From Candidatus Cloacimonas acidaminovorans str. Evry (GTDB taxonomy: Bacteria; Cloacimonadota; Cloacimonadia; Cloacimonadales; Cloacimonadaceae), in contig NC_020449.1 of assembly GCF_000146065.2 (NCBI RefSeq), positions 186,001 through 250,000 of the forward strand: a stretch of DNA of 64,000 nt. Reading direction: 5' to 3'. The position numbers and the translations under genes were made by a program. The notes beneath the pieces are model-generated. The model made no database searches. It was not told the origin of the DNA and was given only the letters and a program-made list of their open reading frames with translations. This document shows, in pieces, positions 17,910 through 26,772 of this stretch (position 1 is its first letter; each line of letters begins with the position of its first letter).

Positions 17910-18913
17910 TTAAGTATAATAAGTTTAGCTGTCCCCAATGCCTTACCTTGATTTGTAAGACGCACAAAATAAATACCACTGGAAAGCTTTGGCAGCTGCC
18001 ATTCAATTTCATTTTGGTCATAAACTTTTTCCGCAAGATGGCGTCCTTTCAAATCGTATAAAACAAGTTCTGCCTTGCCTGTAAGCTTGGTATCATAAGA
18101 AATTCGGATACTTTCGTTCCAATGAGGATTTAATACGGAAGGATATAGATGGAGTTTTCCTGCAGGAATAGAAACGATATTTTCTTCCACACTAACAGGC
18201 AATTGCACAGAAAAGGGAATAAGAGCTCCCGGTTCAGCAAAAAACTGAGTATTAAAAGCTATTTCATTGGTAATAGGATTATTTACCCAAATCTGCGTTT
18301 TCATTGGATAAAGCTCCCCGGTAGCAATTCCTGCACTATTAGTAATCGCTGGATTTATAAAAATACCTCCGGCGGATTGACTATTATAAACTGAAACTCC
18401 AGCAACAGGTAAACCGCTTAAATCGGTGCATTCAATCCTATAGGTGAACCTGGCAGAACAATAATTCGGTCCGCAAACAGCCGGCGAAACATCTTTTGCC
18501 CAACCATAAACATTGTCACCAATAAGATTGGAATAAAGTATTTGTACCGCACATTGAGTTCCATTTAGGGGACTTAAATCGTTCTCCAAACCCGTTCCCC
18601 AATGAACTGTCTCTTCATATAGCTGAGGAATTCGGATAGTAAAAAAACCACTTGCAGGTATGTTAACACTCTGTGGCACATTAATTTGCTGAACAGTTAC
18701 GGCATTGGGATTAACCTGAATGGTAAGTGAGTCCTCGGCATCCAGATAAATTATTTCTGCTGTCTGAAATGTACCCACAAATGCAGAAAGCTCAATCTCC
18801 AATACATTTTCCTGCTCAAACCAAAATCTGCTGATCAAATTTGGCACGATGGGATTTGACCAAGCGGGAATAATGGTAATAAATAATATTAAGACCAAGA
18901 CGCTGCGTTTCAT
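17906..18913 (-). CDS. Secreted protein with type A C-terminal sorting domain
   Basis: This 335-residue exported protein has a signal peptide (KRSVLVLILFITIIPAWS) and a beta-rich body of unknown function. An Ig-like or carboxypeptidase-regulatory-like insert covers about 170-235. The C-terminal sorting domain is recognisable by YDLKGRHLAEKVY, SSGIYFVRL and a final AKLIILK. The ATG at 18913 has a strong AGGAGG site; an upstream start at 18934 would spoil the signal peptide. The NPFNP word of the other sorting domains is replaced here by SVLNPHWNE, so this is a diverged member. Confidence 0.7.
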   Translation of the reverse strand: MKRSVLVLILFITIIPAWSNPIVPNLISRFWFEQENVLEIELSAFVGTFQTAEIIYLDAEDSLTIQVNPNAVTVQQINVPQSVNIPASGFFTIRIPQLYEETVHWGTGLENDLSPLNGTQCAVQILYSNLIGDNVYGWAKDVSPAVCGPNYCSARFTYRIECTDLSGLPVAGVSVYNSQSAGGIFINPAITNSAGIATGELYPMKTQIWVNNPITNEIAFNTQFFAEPGALIPFSVQLPVSVEENIVSIPAGKLHLYPSVLNPHWNESIRISYDTKLTGKAELVLYDLKGRHLAEKVYDQNEIEWQLPKLSSGIYFVRLTNQGKALGTAKLIILK

Positions 18914-19605
18914 TTTTCTTACCTCCTTGAGCAAACACTAAAAATTTAGCACAAATATAAATAAAGCAATTTTTATTCCCTAATTAACAAAATAAGTAGG
19001 GGTTAGCTTGCATAGAACGCCAGGATTTTATCTATCCAGAAGCCACTGAAAACACTGAGAGCACCGAAAATAATTATAATTTGATAGTGTTTATATAATT
19101 TTTATATTCATAAACCGTAAATAATAGGGAAAAAATTTCGTCGGAAGGGCAAGAAAATAACAACAGGTTTTGAACCTTGTGCACAAATGAAAATGATGAG
19201 CTTTAAAAAGGGGATATCCCGTAACTAAAAGTTAGTTACAAGATAACTCCTTTTATCTATGGCTGATCAAAGAAAAAATATCGGGAGTTGTCACTGTTGA
19301 AAAAACTTCTATAATACCCGCAACATCTTTAGGCACTGAGGAATTACAGCAATTTGTTTATAGGATAGTTGCTGTCGGCATCAACTATGGATAATATTAT
19401 ATCCCTATTCATAAATTCTAAGCTTAAGAAATAATTCCTGCCAACTCTAACGGGATTGTTAAGATATAGCTTTTCAAAGGGAAAATCATATTAAGGGAAA
19501 ATTATGAGCAATGATTGCTTTTAGGGAACAGATATAATGTATGTTTCACCTTTCTATCTTTCCAACTTTTCGCTTTTCACTGTTCACCATTTACCTTTTC
19601 ACTGT
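18914..19605. other. Intergenic region, no supported gene
   Basis: No complete gene was found in about 690 bases. A CACTGAGAGCACCG-type phrase lies near 19050, and a small inverted repeat (GTAACT/AGTTAC) near 19219-19237. On the minus strand, 19484-19344 is open for 46 codons and reads plausibly protein-like (EKLYLNNPVRVGRNYF), but it has no start and stops at once, so it may be a gene remnant or chance. CACTGTTCACC words cluster near 19575-19605. Confidence 0.4.
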
Positions 19606-20484
19606 TCACTTAAGATTGGTAACCAGGAATTTGACTAAAAACTCCGGTTGATAGGAGAGTTTTGCCTGTCTTAAACCTTCCAGACCAAGGTCTTGTTCCC
19701 GGTTTAAATATTTATACCTTTTTTGGAGATATTTTGCTGTTTCCCAATTAACTAATTGAGCAGCGCCTTTTTTCTCCGGGTCAAATTTTTCAAAATGTTC
19801 CGTAACCATATCCTGTGTCTGAGGTGAAAAAATAGAAAAGGCAGCAATTTTATCGTGCAGGCAAATAATTATTCCTTCCGCGGGTAAAAGGTCCCACATT
19901 GCCAGAGTGTTTTCAATTGCCTTAATTTCCGTCATTAAATAAATACCTTCTGCACTGCGTTCCCTTTTCCATTTATAGGTAAAACGCAACAGGACCTCAA
20001 ATTTATCGCTGGTTACAGGCAAAACTTGATAATCGGGATAGGCACGAATAAATTGGGAAATAAGGTTCTTCTTTTTTGCCAACTTTTTACCGGAAAGCTG
20101 AACTAATTTATCTATTTGATAAACATAATCTGCCCAAGCTCTATCTTCCCGCACCGTAAAATAATTATCCAGTTCAGGATTTTTGGCATAATACTCTTCC
20201 GGAATAATGATTAATTCCGCTTCGGGATATTCCTGCTTGAAAAGAATTACTAAATCAGCCAAGTCCTTTGGAGTGAAATTTTCGCCTAAAGGAAAACAGA
20301 CATTCTGATATTTGGGATTGAAAATTACCAGGTTATCCTGCCACAAAAGATAATGATTCCGATAAATCTTTCCCCAGGCAAGGAGATTGGTTAAATTGAA
20401 GTCACAATTTCTTCTCGGATAACGGGTTAAAAATTCCTGGAGCAGAGGAATATGCTCTTCCGTGATTAATTGCAAATCCTTCAT
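19606..20484 (-). CDS. DUF2156 (phosphatidylglycerol lysyltransferase C-terminal-like) protein
   Basis: This 292-residue protein belongs to the DUF2156/LPG-synthase-C group, which has a double GNAT-like fold. Visible features are CDFNLTNLLAWG near residue 27, a KKLAKKKNLISQF segment near 133, and HFEKFDPEKKGAAQLVNWE near the C-terminus. Full-length relatives move lysine from lysyl-tRNA to phosphatidylglycerol. This one lacks the membrane flippase half, so it is a soluble acyl- or aminoacyl-transferase of unknown substrate. It starts four bases after the stop of a GNAT acetyltransferase gene. Confidence 0.75.
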   Translation of the reverse strand: MKDLQLITEEHIPLLQEFLTRYPRRNCDFNLTNLLAWGKIYRNHYLLWQDNLVIFNPKYQNVCFPLGENFTPKDLADLVILFKQEYPEAELIIIPEEYYAKNPELDNYFTVREDRAWADYVYQIDKLVQLSGKKLAKKKNLISQFIRAYPDYQVLPVTSDKFEVLLRFTYKWKRERSAEGIYLMTEIKAIENTLAMWDLLPAEGIIICLHDKIAAFSIFSPQTQDMVTEHFEKFDPEKKGAAQLVNWETAKYLQKRYKYLNREQDLGLEGLRQAKLSYQPEFLVKFLVTNLK

Positions 20485-20487
20485 CTA

Positions 20488-20904
20488 TTATTCACTTAAC
20501 AAAAATGGAGTGTAGGAAGTCATAACTTTAAAGCCCAAACCCTGATAAAAACTCTCATAACCAGGTTCGCTGATAAGTCCTATCCATCTCAGATTATTTT
20601 CTTTTAGAAACTTTATCAATGTGCGCATAATTCCTTTGCCGATACCCTTACCCCGATATTCCTTTTGCACGGTTACATCCTGAATATAAGCATCACTTAT
20701 TCCATCACTGATAGCTCTACCCATACCGACAATTTTACCATCTAAGATAGCAATAACAAAACAAAAGGAATTGGCAACAATTTTAGCAATAATGTCTAAG
20801 TCGTTATCACTGCTTTCTGATTGCCACCATCCGGCTTGTTGATATAGCTCTAAGATAGCTTTTGTATCCGTTTCCTGCACAATTTTATAATTTACCTGTA
20901 ACAT
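20488..20904 (-). CDS. GNAT-family N-acetyltransferase
   Basis: This is a compact 138-residue acetyltransferase. The acetyl-CoA-binding motif A is clear (DVTVQKEYRGKGIGKGIM, with the RxxGxG-type turn RGKGIG). The C-terminal GLGFKVMTSY strand is also typical. I took the ATG at 20904; a TTG at 20907 would add one residue. The acceptor is unknown. It leads the two-gene operon with the DUF2156 gene. Confidence 0.82.
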   Translation of the reverse strand: MLQVNYKIVQETDTKAILELYQQAGWWQSESSDNDLDIIAKIVANSFCFVIAILDGKIVGMGRAISDGISDAYIQDVTVQKEYRGKGIGKGIMRTLIKFLKENNLRWIGLISEPGYESFYQGLGFKVMTSYTPFLLSE

Positions 20905-20907
20905 CAA

Positions 20908-21340
20908 TATTTACATCCTTTTAGCAGTTAGAGTTTATATTCTGCAAAAGTAAACTATAGATGGATGAACTGATTTTTGTCAAGCTCCGTTTTTGTACCT
21001 CTCACAGATTTCACAGATTTCATAGATTTCACAGATTTCACAGATAAAAGATTATAGCACTGATTTAATGGATTTTTAATGAGGAATACGGATTTTTATT
21101 GATAATTCACAATTCTACTTTCCTCTCTTTTTCTCTTTGTGAATATCTCTCTTTTTCTCTTTTCCTCATTGTTTAAATTCCTCTTTTTCTCTTTTCCTCT
21201 TTGTGAATCTCTCTCTTTTTCTCTTTGTTTAAAAATTCTCTTTTTCTCTTTGTTCAAAATCCTCTTTTCTTCTTTTCCTCATTGTGAATCTCTCTCTTTT
21301 TCTCTTTTCCTCTTTGTGAATCTCTCTCTTTTTCTCTAAG
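20908..21340. repeat. Degenerate short-word repeats (CACAGATTT and CTCTTTTTCTC types)
   Basis: No gene was found here. At 21001-21047 the phrase ACAGATTTC repeats about five times. From 21119 to 21337 the strand is almost pure pyrimidine, with words CTCTCTTTTTCTCTTTGTGAA repeated imperfectly about ten times. Open frames across it, such as 21139-21339, code only for Leu/Phe/Ser low-complexity runs and are not genes. Confidence 0.6.
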
Positions 21341-21485
21341 AATAAAAAAACCCCTTCCTTGGGAAGGGGCTTAGGTCTTTGACTTAGGAGGTCGCACATT
21401 TGTGACTTTTGGGGGAAAAGTCACTAACCGGTAAGGGGGCACCGGTTTTTGAGATTCGTCTATTTTTAAAAGCATAACCTATGCC
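21341..21485 (-). ncRNA. Candidate structured small RNA with four hairpins and intrinsic terminator
   Basis: Four compact hairpins follow each other with little between them: GCATA/TATGC (21472-21484), AACCGGT/ACCGGTT (21426-21447), a perfect 9-base stem GTGACTTTT/AAAAGTCAC with five-base loop (21402-21424), and CCCCTTCC/GGAAGGGG (21351-21369). Read on the minus strand the last hairpin is followed by seven U residues, an intrinsic terminator. Two loops are then C-rich (GCCCCCUU and CCCCC), and an unpaired ACCUCCU resembles an anti-Shine-Dalgarno. Read on the plus strand the AACCGGT hairpin ends in UUUUU, so plus-strand transcription is also possible. A TATAAG -10-like word lies about 20 bases upstream on the minus strand, without a clear -35. 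The sequence is far more structured than its surroundings. Confidence 0.5.
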
Positions 21486-21740
21486 AAAAGGTTAATATCT
21501 TATAATCGCTTGCTATTCATACAGATATAGAATAGTCAATTATTTTATAAACATAAAATTGTGGAATTATTTACCCATTCTGTTGATATTATTCCTCAAT
21601 CTGAGTTTTCCTCACAGGGATTTCACAGATGAATTTAACACCGAAAACACCGAGGACACTGATAACACCGAGAAAAAATTAAAGAATTACATCCGTGAAG
21701 CCATTTTTGCTAAACTATTAGCTTTAACGACTCCTGAAAG

Positions 21741-21836
21741 CGTATTCGGAGCTTGCAGTAGCTCCGCGGTTTTAATATTTTTTTCAGTGACTACTTTTCC
21801 ACTTTTTGCGGAGGAAAGGCGTTCTCCGGTTACACA
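21741..21836. repeat. Small element, copy 3 (decayed)
   Basis: The left end CGTATTCGGAGCTTGCAGTA and right end GCGGAGGAAAGGCGTTCTCC with GGTTACACA match the two halves of copy 1 (7776-7841), in the same orientation and with more mismatches. The stretch between the RNA block and this copy (21486-21740) holds only AT-rich sequence and a CACCGAAAACACCGAGGACA repeat phrase near 21640. Confidence 0.5.
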
Positions 21837-22061
21837 AAGAAGTCATATCTCTTTTCCTCTTTGTTGAAATTCTCTCTTTTTCTCTTTTACTCTTTTTCTC
21901 TTTGTTGAAATTCTCTCTTTATCTCTTTTCCTCTTTGTTTAAATTCTCTCTTTTCCTCTTTTCCTCTCTGTGAATCTCTCTCTTTTTCTCTTTTTCTCTT
22001 TGTGAATCTCTCTCTTTTTCTCCGTGTCCTCAGTGATCTCGGTGTTAAAAAATCTCTCAGC
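21837..22061. repeat. Pyrimidine-rich degenerate repeat tract
   Basis: The CTCTTTTTCTCTTTGTGAAT-type words seen at 21.1-21.3 kb resume here for about 200 bases. The tract closes with a TCCGTGTCCTCAGTGATCTC phrase that belongs to the same family as those near 3085, 19050 and 21640. It reaches the stop codon of the tricorn gene. No gene or clear terminator is visible. Confidence 0.55.
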
Positions 22062-25000
22062 TCAGGGTAAGGTCTTGCGTGGTATCTTGCTAAAGTCAGG
22101 TTTTAGCGGAGGATTTTTCTTTATTTCTGCCAAGCAGGTTTTAATAGCAACATCCAATTGCGGATCTTTACCTTGAACATAATCCTGAGGCATAATATCC
22201 ACTTCAATATCGGGATCGGTTCCGTAATTTTCCACTCCCCAACCTACATCCTTAAACCAAAAACTGAATTCCGGTTGAGTTGTAATGGTTCCATCAACCA
22301 GCCAATGCCGGGGCCAAATTCCAATTACTCCACCCCAAGTTCTTTTACCAATCAGTTTTCCCAATCCCAGTAGTTTAAAACTGTGGGAGAAAATATCGCC
22401 ATCGCTGCCGGCATGTTCATCCGTGATACAAACCATAGGACCCATTGGAGCATTGTCCAAATAAGGATTATCATCCCACCAACGGGTTTTATCGTAGCCG
22501 ATTCTTTTACGAGCCAATTTTTGCAAAAGCAATCCGGAAACGCTGCCTCCTCCATTATTACGGACATCAATAATCAGTCCTTCATAATCCACTTCTGCCA
22601 GAAAATAGCGATGAAATTCAATCAAGCCATCTTTTTGCATATCCGGAATGTGGACATAGCCCAGTTTACCTTTAGAAACCTTATGCACATATTCACGGTT
22701 AGCTTCTACCCAATCACGATAACGGGCTTGCAATTCATCTTTCATTGTAGGAATGGTTACCACTTTTTCTTCTTTGTTATCGGGACTGGAAACTGTTAAC
22801 TGAACTTGTTGTCCGGCTAAATTCAGAGTTAACCTTTCCGGAGGAATCGTTTTAGTGACAGGAATTCCGTTTACGGCTTTAATTATCCAACCCTCGGAAA
22901 CATTCAATCCTGGGTTCATAAAAGGCGAACGATTTTCGCTTAGCCAGTAGTCACCTTTTAAAATCCGGATTATTTCATAACCCTTTTTGCGGGCATTATA
23001 GCGATAATCAATTCCCAGTTTGCCAATGCGGTAATTGGGACTTTGACGATAGTCACCGCCAAATTCATAACAATGGCTGGTTCCCAATTCGCCTTGCATT
23101 TCCCACATCAAATCGGAAAAATCACTTCTGCAAGCACAACGCTCAACTATAGGATAGTAGCGATCAAAAACCTTTTGCCAATCAATTCCTGCCATATCTT
23201 CCACCCAATAATGTTGTGTCTGTAAACGCCAGGCCTCTTTGAACATCTGTTGCCATTCCTGGATAGGCACAATTTCCACAGAGAATCTATTCAAATCTAT
23301 ATAGCCACTCTTTTTGCCGGGTGTTGCATCAGCAGGCAATTCCGCTTTGGGTTCAAGCTTGGCAGAAATAACGCGGACTTTATCTTTTTGTCTGATTAAA
23401 ATAGCAGAGCCATCCTGGCTAAGATCATAATCGGTAATATCTTTAGCATAAGTCCAACCCTCCAGTTTGTTCAAATCATAGCACATCAGATCAAACTTGG
23501 ATTCTTCATTCATACTGTCTTCCAGAGGTACATTTACATAGAACAAGCGGTCTTTGATTGCACCCAGACCTCCGATAATTCCTGGCTGAACCGGAAATTC
23601 TATTAAGCGGTCGCAGATACCGTCAAAATCAATTTCTACGGGTTTAACTTCTTCTTTTTGTTCTTTCTCTTCTATCTTATCCTCTTTCTTTGGGATTTCC
23701 GGTTTTGTTTCAAAGGGCTTGGATTCTGGAATAAAAGGAGAACGCAGGTCTTTTCTTAGCGGAATCAAATAGGGCTTATAGGAATTGGGATAAATGAAAT
23801 CAAACTGAATACTATCCCGTAAAGGGTTTAAATTGCGCACCGAGGCAAAATAGAGATACTTACCTTCCGGATCAAAAACAGGGACAGTATCATTTAACAC
23901 GGGTTTACTTACTATATGCGATTGATTTTCTTGGCTGTCCCAAATAATAATATGGCGGGTGTTTCTATCACGATTTATGCTATAAGTAAGCCAGCGTCCA
24001 TCCGGTGACCAGTTAAAAGCCCAAATTAAACCAAACCCGTTACGGTCTATATTTTTAAATTCTTTGCTTTCCAAATCCAGAACTATCAGCTCACAACGGT
24101 GATTTTCAATAGCAACCAGCGAGCCCTTCGGAGCCGGAACAAAATTTGTAACTCTGCCTAAATCGGGATTATCAATAATCACCACTTCTTCGGAAACCTT
24201 TTCAAAGTCCTTACGCAAAGGGTGAATTTCAAAACGCTCATAACCGGGCTCATCGGAAAGCAAAAGTAGATGTTTACCATCGGGCAAAATTTGAGGCAGA
24301 CGATAACGCACACCCTGTTTAAAACCATATTGTTGCACACTGCCTTCCCAATTTCCACTCACTAATGCTTTTCCGCGCAAGGCAAAGGAGATGGAACCTC
24401 CATCGGGAGAAAGATATATATCCTCCAAATTTTTAGGAGGGCTGACAAATTTGTGTTGCCTTTGTACCATCGGGCTGCTATAAGCAAAAGACAATTTTCG
24501 GGGTTTGTTTTCTTTAATGTCCATCAGCCAAAGGTCTGCTCCTGCGTGCCAGATAATACTTTTGCCATCGGAATATGCACCGCGGGCATAAAAGTCCTTA
24601 TGATTGCTGTGTTTTTGCAGGTCTTTCCCCTCCGGAGTGCAAGAATAAATATTGCCAATGCCTTCGTGATCGCAAATAAAGTAAATCCGGTTACCAATCC
24701 ACATAGGATGAGCAAAATTTCCTTTCAGGTCAATCAGTTTCTTGAATTTGCCATCGCCATTTTTATCCACTAATAAATAACCGGCTGTTCCACCTCTATA
24801 TCTTTTCCACCTTGCCGGGTTGCCTGTATTTCTACCTAAAACAACTCCTTTTTCACCAAAAGAAATATGGGTTGCTCTTCCATAAGGTAGTTCAACCGGA
24901 GATCCACCTTCGCTATCAATTTCGTAAAGATTGTAATGCTGGAGAGGAGAACTGTGTTGAGAAGCGAAAATAATTTTGCTGCCTTTCCATCTAAGCGTAT

Positions 25001-25262
25001 AAGGATAAGCTCCCAAATAAGTTAAGCGTTTTGCTTCGCCACCTTCAGAAGGCATTATATAAATTTCGGAAGTTCCTTCTTCTGTGCTGGTAAAAGCAAT
25101 TTGTTTACCATCAGGAGAAAATTGAGGATAGCGAATCATACCCAAATTAGCAGTTAGACGCCTGGCAACTTTATCTTTTAAGTTAAAAGTCCAGAGGTCA
25201 TCTTCAGCAATAAAGACCACTTGATCTTTATATATTGCGGGTTGACGATAATACGCATTCAT
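22062..25262 (-). CDS. Tricorn-like protease
   Basis: This 1066-residue serine protease of family S41 degrades peptides released by larger proteases. It has no signal peptide, so it should act in the cytosol. The first 500 or so residues are WD40-like beta-propeller repeats (FSPDGKQIAF, WSPDGRWLTY) that gate access to the active site. A charged Lys/Glu linker follows at about 515-545. The catalytic part contains Ser729-His730 (GELGTSHCYE), a PDZ segment, Ser953 (DEHAGSDGD) and Glu1011 (GWGVENYG), matching the known Ser-His-Ser-Glu tetrad. Ribosome site AAGGAG precedes the ATG. It is divergent from the CsgG operon. Confidence 0.93.
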   Translation of the reverse strand: MNAYYRQPAIYKDQVVFIAEDDLWTFNLKDKVARRLTANLGMIRYPQFSPDGKQIAFTSTEEGTSEIYIMPSEGGEAKRLTYLGAYPYTLRWKGSKIIFASQHSSPLQHYNLYEIDSEGGSPVELPYGRATHISFGEKGVVLGRNTGNPARWKRYRGGTAGYLLVDKNGDGKFKKLIDLKGNFAHPMWIGNRIYFICDHEGIGNIYSCTPEGKDLQKHSNHKDFYARGAYSDGKSIIWHAGADLWLMDIKENKPRKLSFAYSSPMVQRQHKFVSPPKNLEDIYLSPDGGSISFALRGKALVSGNWEGSVQQYGFKQGVRYRLPQILPDGKHLLLLSDEPGYERFEIHPLRKDFEKVSEEVVIIDNPDLGRVTNFVPAPKGSLVAIENHRCELIVLDLESKEFKNIDRNGFGLIWAFNWSPDGRWLTYSINRDRNTRHIIIWDSQENQSHIVSKPVLNDTVPVFDPEGKYLYFASVRNLNPLRDSIQFDFIYPNSYKPYLIPLRKDLRSPFIPESKPFETKPEIPKKEDKIEEKEQKEEVKPVEIDFDGICDRLIEFPVQPGIIGGLGAIKDRLFYVNVPLEDSMNEESKFDLMCYDLNKLEGWTYAKDITDYDLSQDGSAILIRQKDKVRVISAKLEPKAELPADATPGKKSGYIDLNRFSVEIVPIQEWQQMFKEAWRLQTQHYWVEDMAGIDWQKVFDRYYPIVERCACRSDFSDLMWEMQGELGTSHCYEFGGDYRQSPNYRIGKLGIDYRYNARKKGYEIIRILKGDYWLSENRSPFMNPGLNVSEGWIIKAVNGIPVTKTIPPERLTLNLAGQQVQLTVSSPDNKEEKVVTIPTMKDELQARYRDWVEANREYVHKVSKGKLGYVHIPDMQKDGLIEFHRYFLAEVDYEGLIIDVRNNGGGSVSGLLLQKLARKRIGYDKTRWWDDNPYLDNAPMGPMVCITDEHAGSDGDIFSHSFKLLGLGKLIGKRTWGGVIGIWPRHWLVDGTITTQPEFSFWFKDVGWGVENYGTDPDIEVDIMPQDYVQGKDPQLDVAIKTCLAEIKKNPPLKPDFSKIPRKTLP

Positions 25263-25396
25263 AGGGATGCTCCTTTTTCTGATAAAATTTTGACTGTTTA
25301 GTTAATGATTTGAAAAAGGATATTGCAGTCAAGAAGTTTATTAGAAGCTTAAAAGTATAATTGCTTGATAAGGTACACAAAAAATATAATATTCTT

Positions 25397-25424
25397 TTGC
25401 TTGAATTAACTTCTTGCATATAAT
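25397..25424 (+). promoter_or_regulatory. Candidate promoter for the csgG-like operon
   Basis: TTGCTT (25397-25402) and a perfect TATAAT (25419-25424) are spaced by 16 bases, 35 bases upstream of the ATG at 25459, with GGGAG as ribosome site. The region lies between divergent genes, where a promoter is expected. Confidence 0.5.
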
Positions 25425-25458
25425 ATCTGTATATGATGAAACAAAAGGGAGATAAATT

Positions 25459-26403
25459 ATGACTAAAATCCTGTACTTTCTCTGTATTGGTGCTTTACTT
25501 ATAAGCGCCTGTGCTCAAAATCAAGCTCCTGCAAAAGTGGAAGTGGTAAATCTGATGCCAGCGGAAAAGCAAATTACAGATGAACAGATTCATCTGAAAA
25601 AGAAAATTGCCATCGGACGGTTTACCAATGAAACAAGATTAGCAAACAGTTTTCTGAACGAAGGTAGCAATACGGGAAGCAGAATGAGCAAAGCAGCCAA
25701 TGATATTTTAGCCAGCAAACTGGCAATAACAAATCGCTTTATCCTGATTGAAAGACAGGACGAACTTATTTTGGATATAAATCAGCAAGTTGCCGATATT
25801 GCTCAATATCATATTCCTGCTGATTATATAATTTTGGGTTCTATAACTGAATTCGGAACCAGCAATACCGGTAATGTGGGCTTAATAGATCGCACTAAAA
25901 AACAAACCGCTTTTGCTAAAGTTAACTTGAGGATATTGGATACCCATACCGGAAGAGTAATTTACGGTGAAGAAGGTGCCGGTGAAGCTTCTACTTCAAC
26001 TTCTACTGTTTTAGGAATGGGTTCACAGGCAGGTTATGATACTTCTCTTGCCGATAAAGCAATTGATGCAGCTATTAGTAGTGTGATAGATAATATTGTA
26101 GCTAAGCTTTCTCAAGATAAATGGCGTTCTTATGTTTTGCAGCAGGAAAACAATCAACTGATTATTTCGGGCGGTGAAAAACAAGGAATTAAAGTGGATG
26201 ATGTCTTTAGCGTTTACCAGCGCGGAAAAACAGTTATGAATCCCCAAACAAACATCCCTATTGAACTTCCGGGTAATAAAATTGCCAGTATCAAAATAAC
26301 TAAACTTATACCCGGGGATGAAATAAGCGAGGTCTCTTATGCGGAAATTATTGAAGGGCAGGTCGTTGGAGACCTATCCTCACTGTATGTTTGTGAACAA
26401 TAA
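25459..26403 (+). CDS. CsgG-family lipoprotein
   Basis: This 314-residue lipoprotein has a lipobox ending ISAC (Cys18). The CsgG-like domain is recognisable from KIAIGRFTNETR, a long central helix-strand region with ASKLAITNRFILIERQD, and ADYIILGSITEFG. The C-terminal part (about 225-310) is a separate beta-rich domain (GEKQGIKVDDVFSVYQRG). CsgG proteins form outer-membrane pores that export curli subunits, but many relatives serve in other envelope assemblies. No curli subunit genes are nearby. The next gene overlaps it by 17 bases, so the three lipoprotein genes are one operon. Confidence 0.82.
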   Translation: MTKILYFLCIGALLISACAQNQAPAKVEVVNLMPAEKQITDEQIHLKKKIAIGRFTNETRLANSFLNEGSNTGSRMSKAANDILASKLAITNRFILIERQDELILDINQQVADIAQYHIPADYIILGSITEFGTSNTGNVGLIDRTKKQTAFAKVNLRILDTHTGRVIYGEEGAGEASTSTSTVLGMGSQAGYDTSLADKAIDAAISSVIDNIVAKLSQDKWRSYVLQQENNQLIISGGEKQGIKVDDVFSVYQRGKTVMNPQTNIPIELPGNKIASIKITKLIPGDEISEVSYAEIIEGQVVGDLSSLYVCEQ

Positions 26404-26761
26404 GAAAGCGAATTTGCGGAAATTTTTGGGTTTAGGAATTCTTATTGTTTTAGGAGGGTGTGCTGTAAGTCCACCTTATGTTTATTATGGAAATACTTCA
26501 CATAACTATTATCGTTATGTTAAAAAACGCGATGCCAATTCTTTGGAGCAATATAAAAAGTCCCTTGAATATGTTTTTGATTATAGTGAAAAAAAGGGAA
26601 TAAAAGTTCCTCCGGGACTGTATTGCGATTATGCTTTAATAATGCTTACCTTGGATCATAACGATTTAGCGAAAGAATATTTTCAGAAGGAAAAAGATAA
26701 CTGGAACGAATCTCAACCTTTGATGGATTTTCTTCTGCAACGGTATCATTTGAAAGAGTGA
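26387..26761 (+). CDS. DUF4810 lipoprotein
   Basis: This short lipoprotein of 124 residues has a lipobox LGGC. The mature part contains PPYVYYGNTSHNYYRYVKKR, typical of DUF4810 proteins, and a helical C-terminal half. I chose the ATG at 26387, inside the end of the csgG-like gene, rather than one at 26339, since it gives a normal lipoprotein signal. The family is usually found between a CsgG-like and a DUF799 gene, as here. Its role is unknown; a periplasmic or outer-membrane complex of the three lipoproteins is likely. Confidence 0.75.
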   Translation: MFVNNKKANLRKFLGLGILIVLGGCAVSPPYVYYGNTSHNYYRYVKKRDANSLEQYKKSLEYVFDYSEKKGIKVPPGLYCDYALIMLTLDHNDLAKEYFQKEKDNWNESQPLMDFLLQRYHLKE

Positions 26762-26772
26762 AGGAGCTACTA

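Noticed and set aside
19344-19484. Possible gene remnant on the minus strand
   Set aside because: Only 46 open codons bounded by stops, without a start. This is expected by chance in AT-rich DNA, so it is only noted within the intergenic entry.
21139-21339. Plus-strand open frame of 66 codons
   Set aside because: It is a pyrimidine-rich repeat tract that yields only Leu/Phe/Ser low complexity, without a ribosome site.
21559-21867. Plus-strand open frame of 102 codons
   Set aside because: It crosses the CACCGAGGACACTG phrases and a decayed repeat element; no domain is recognisable.
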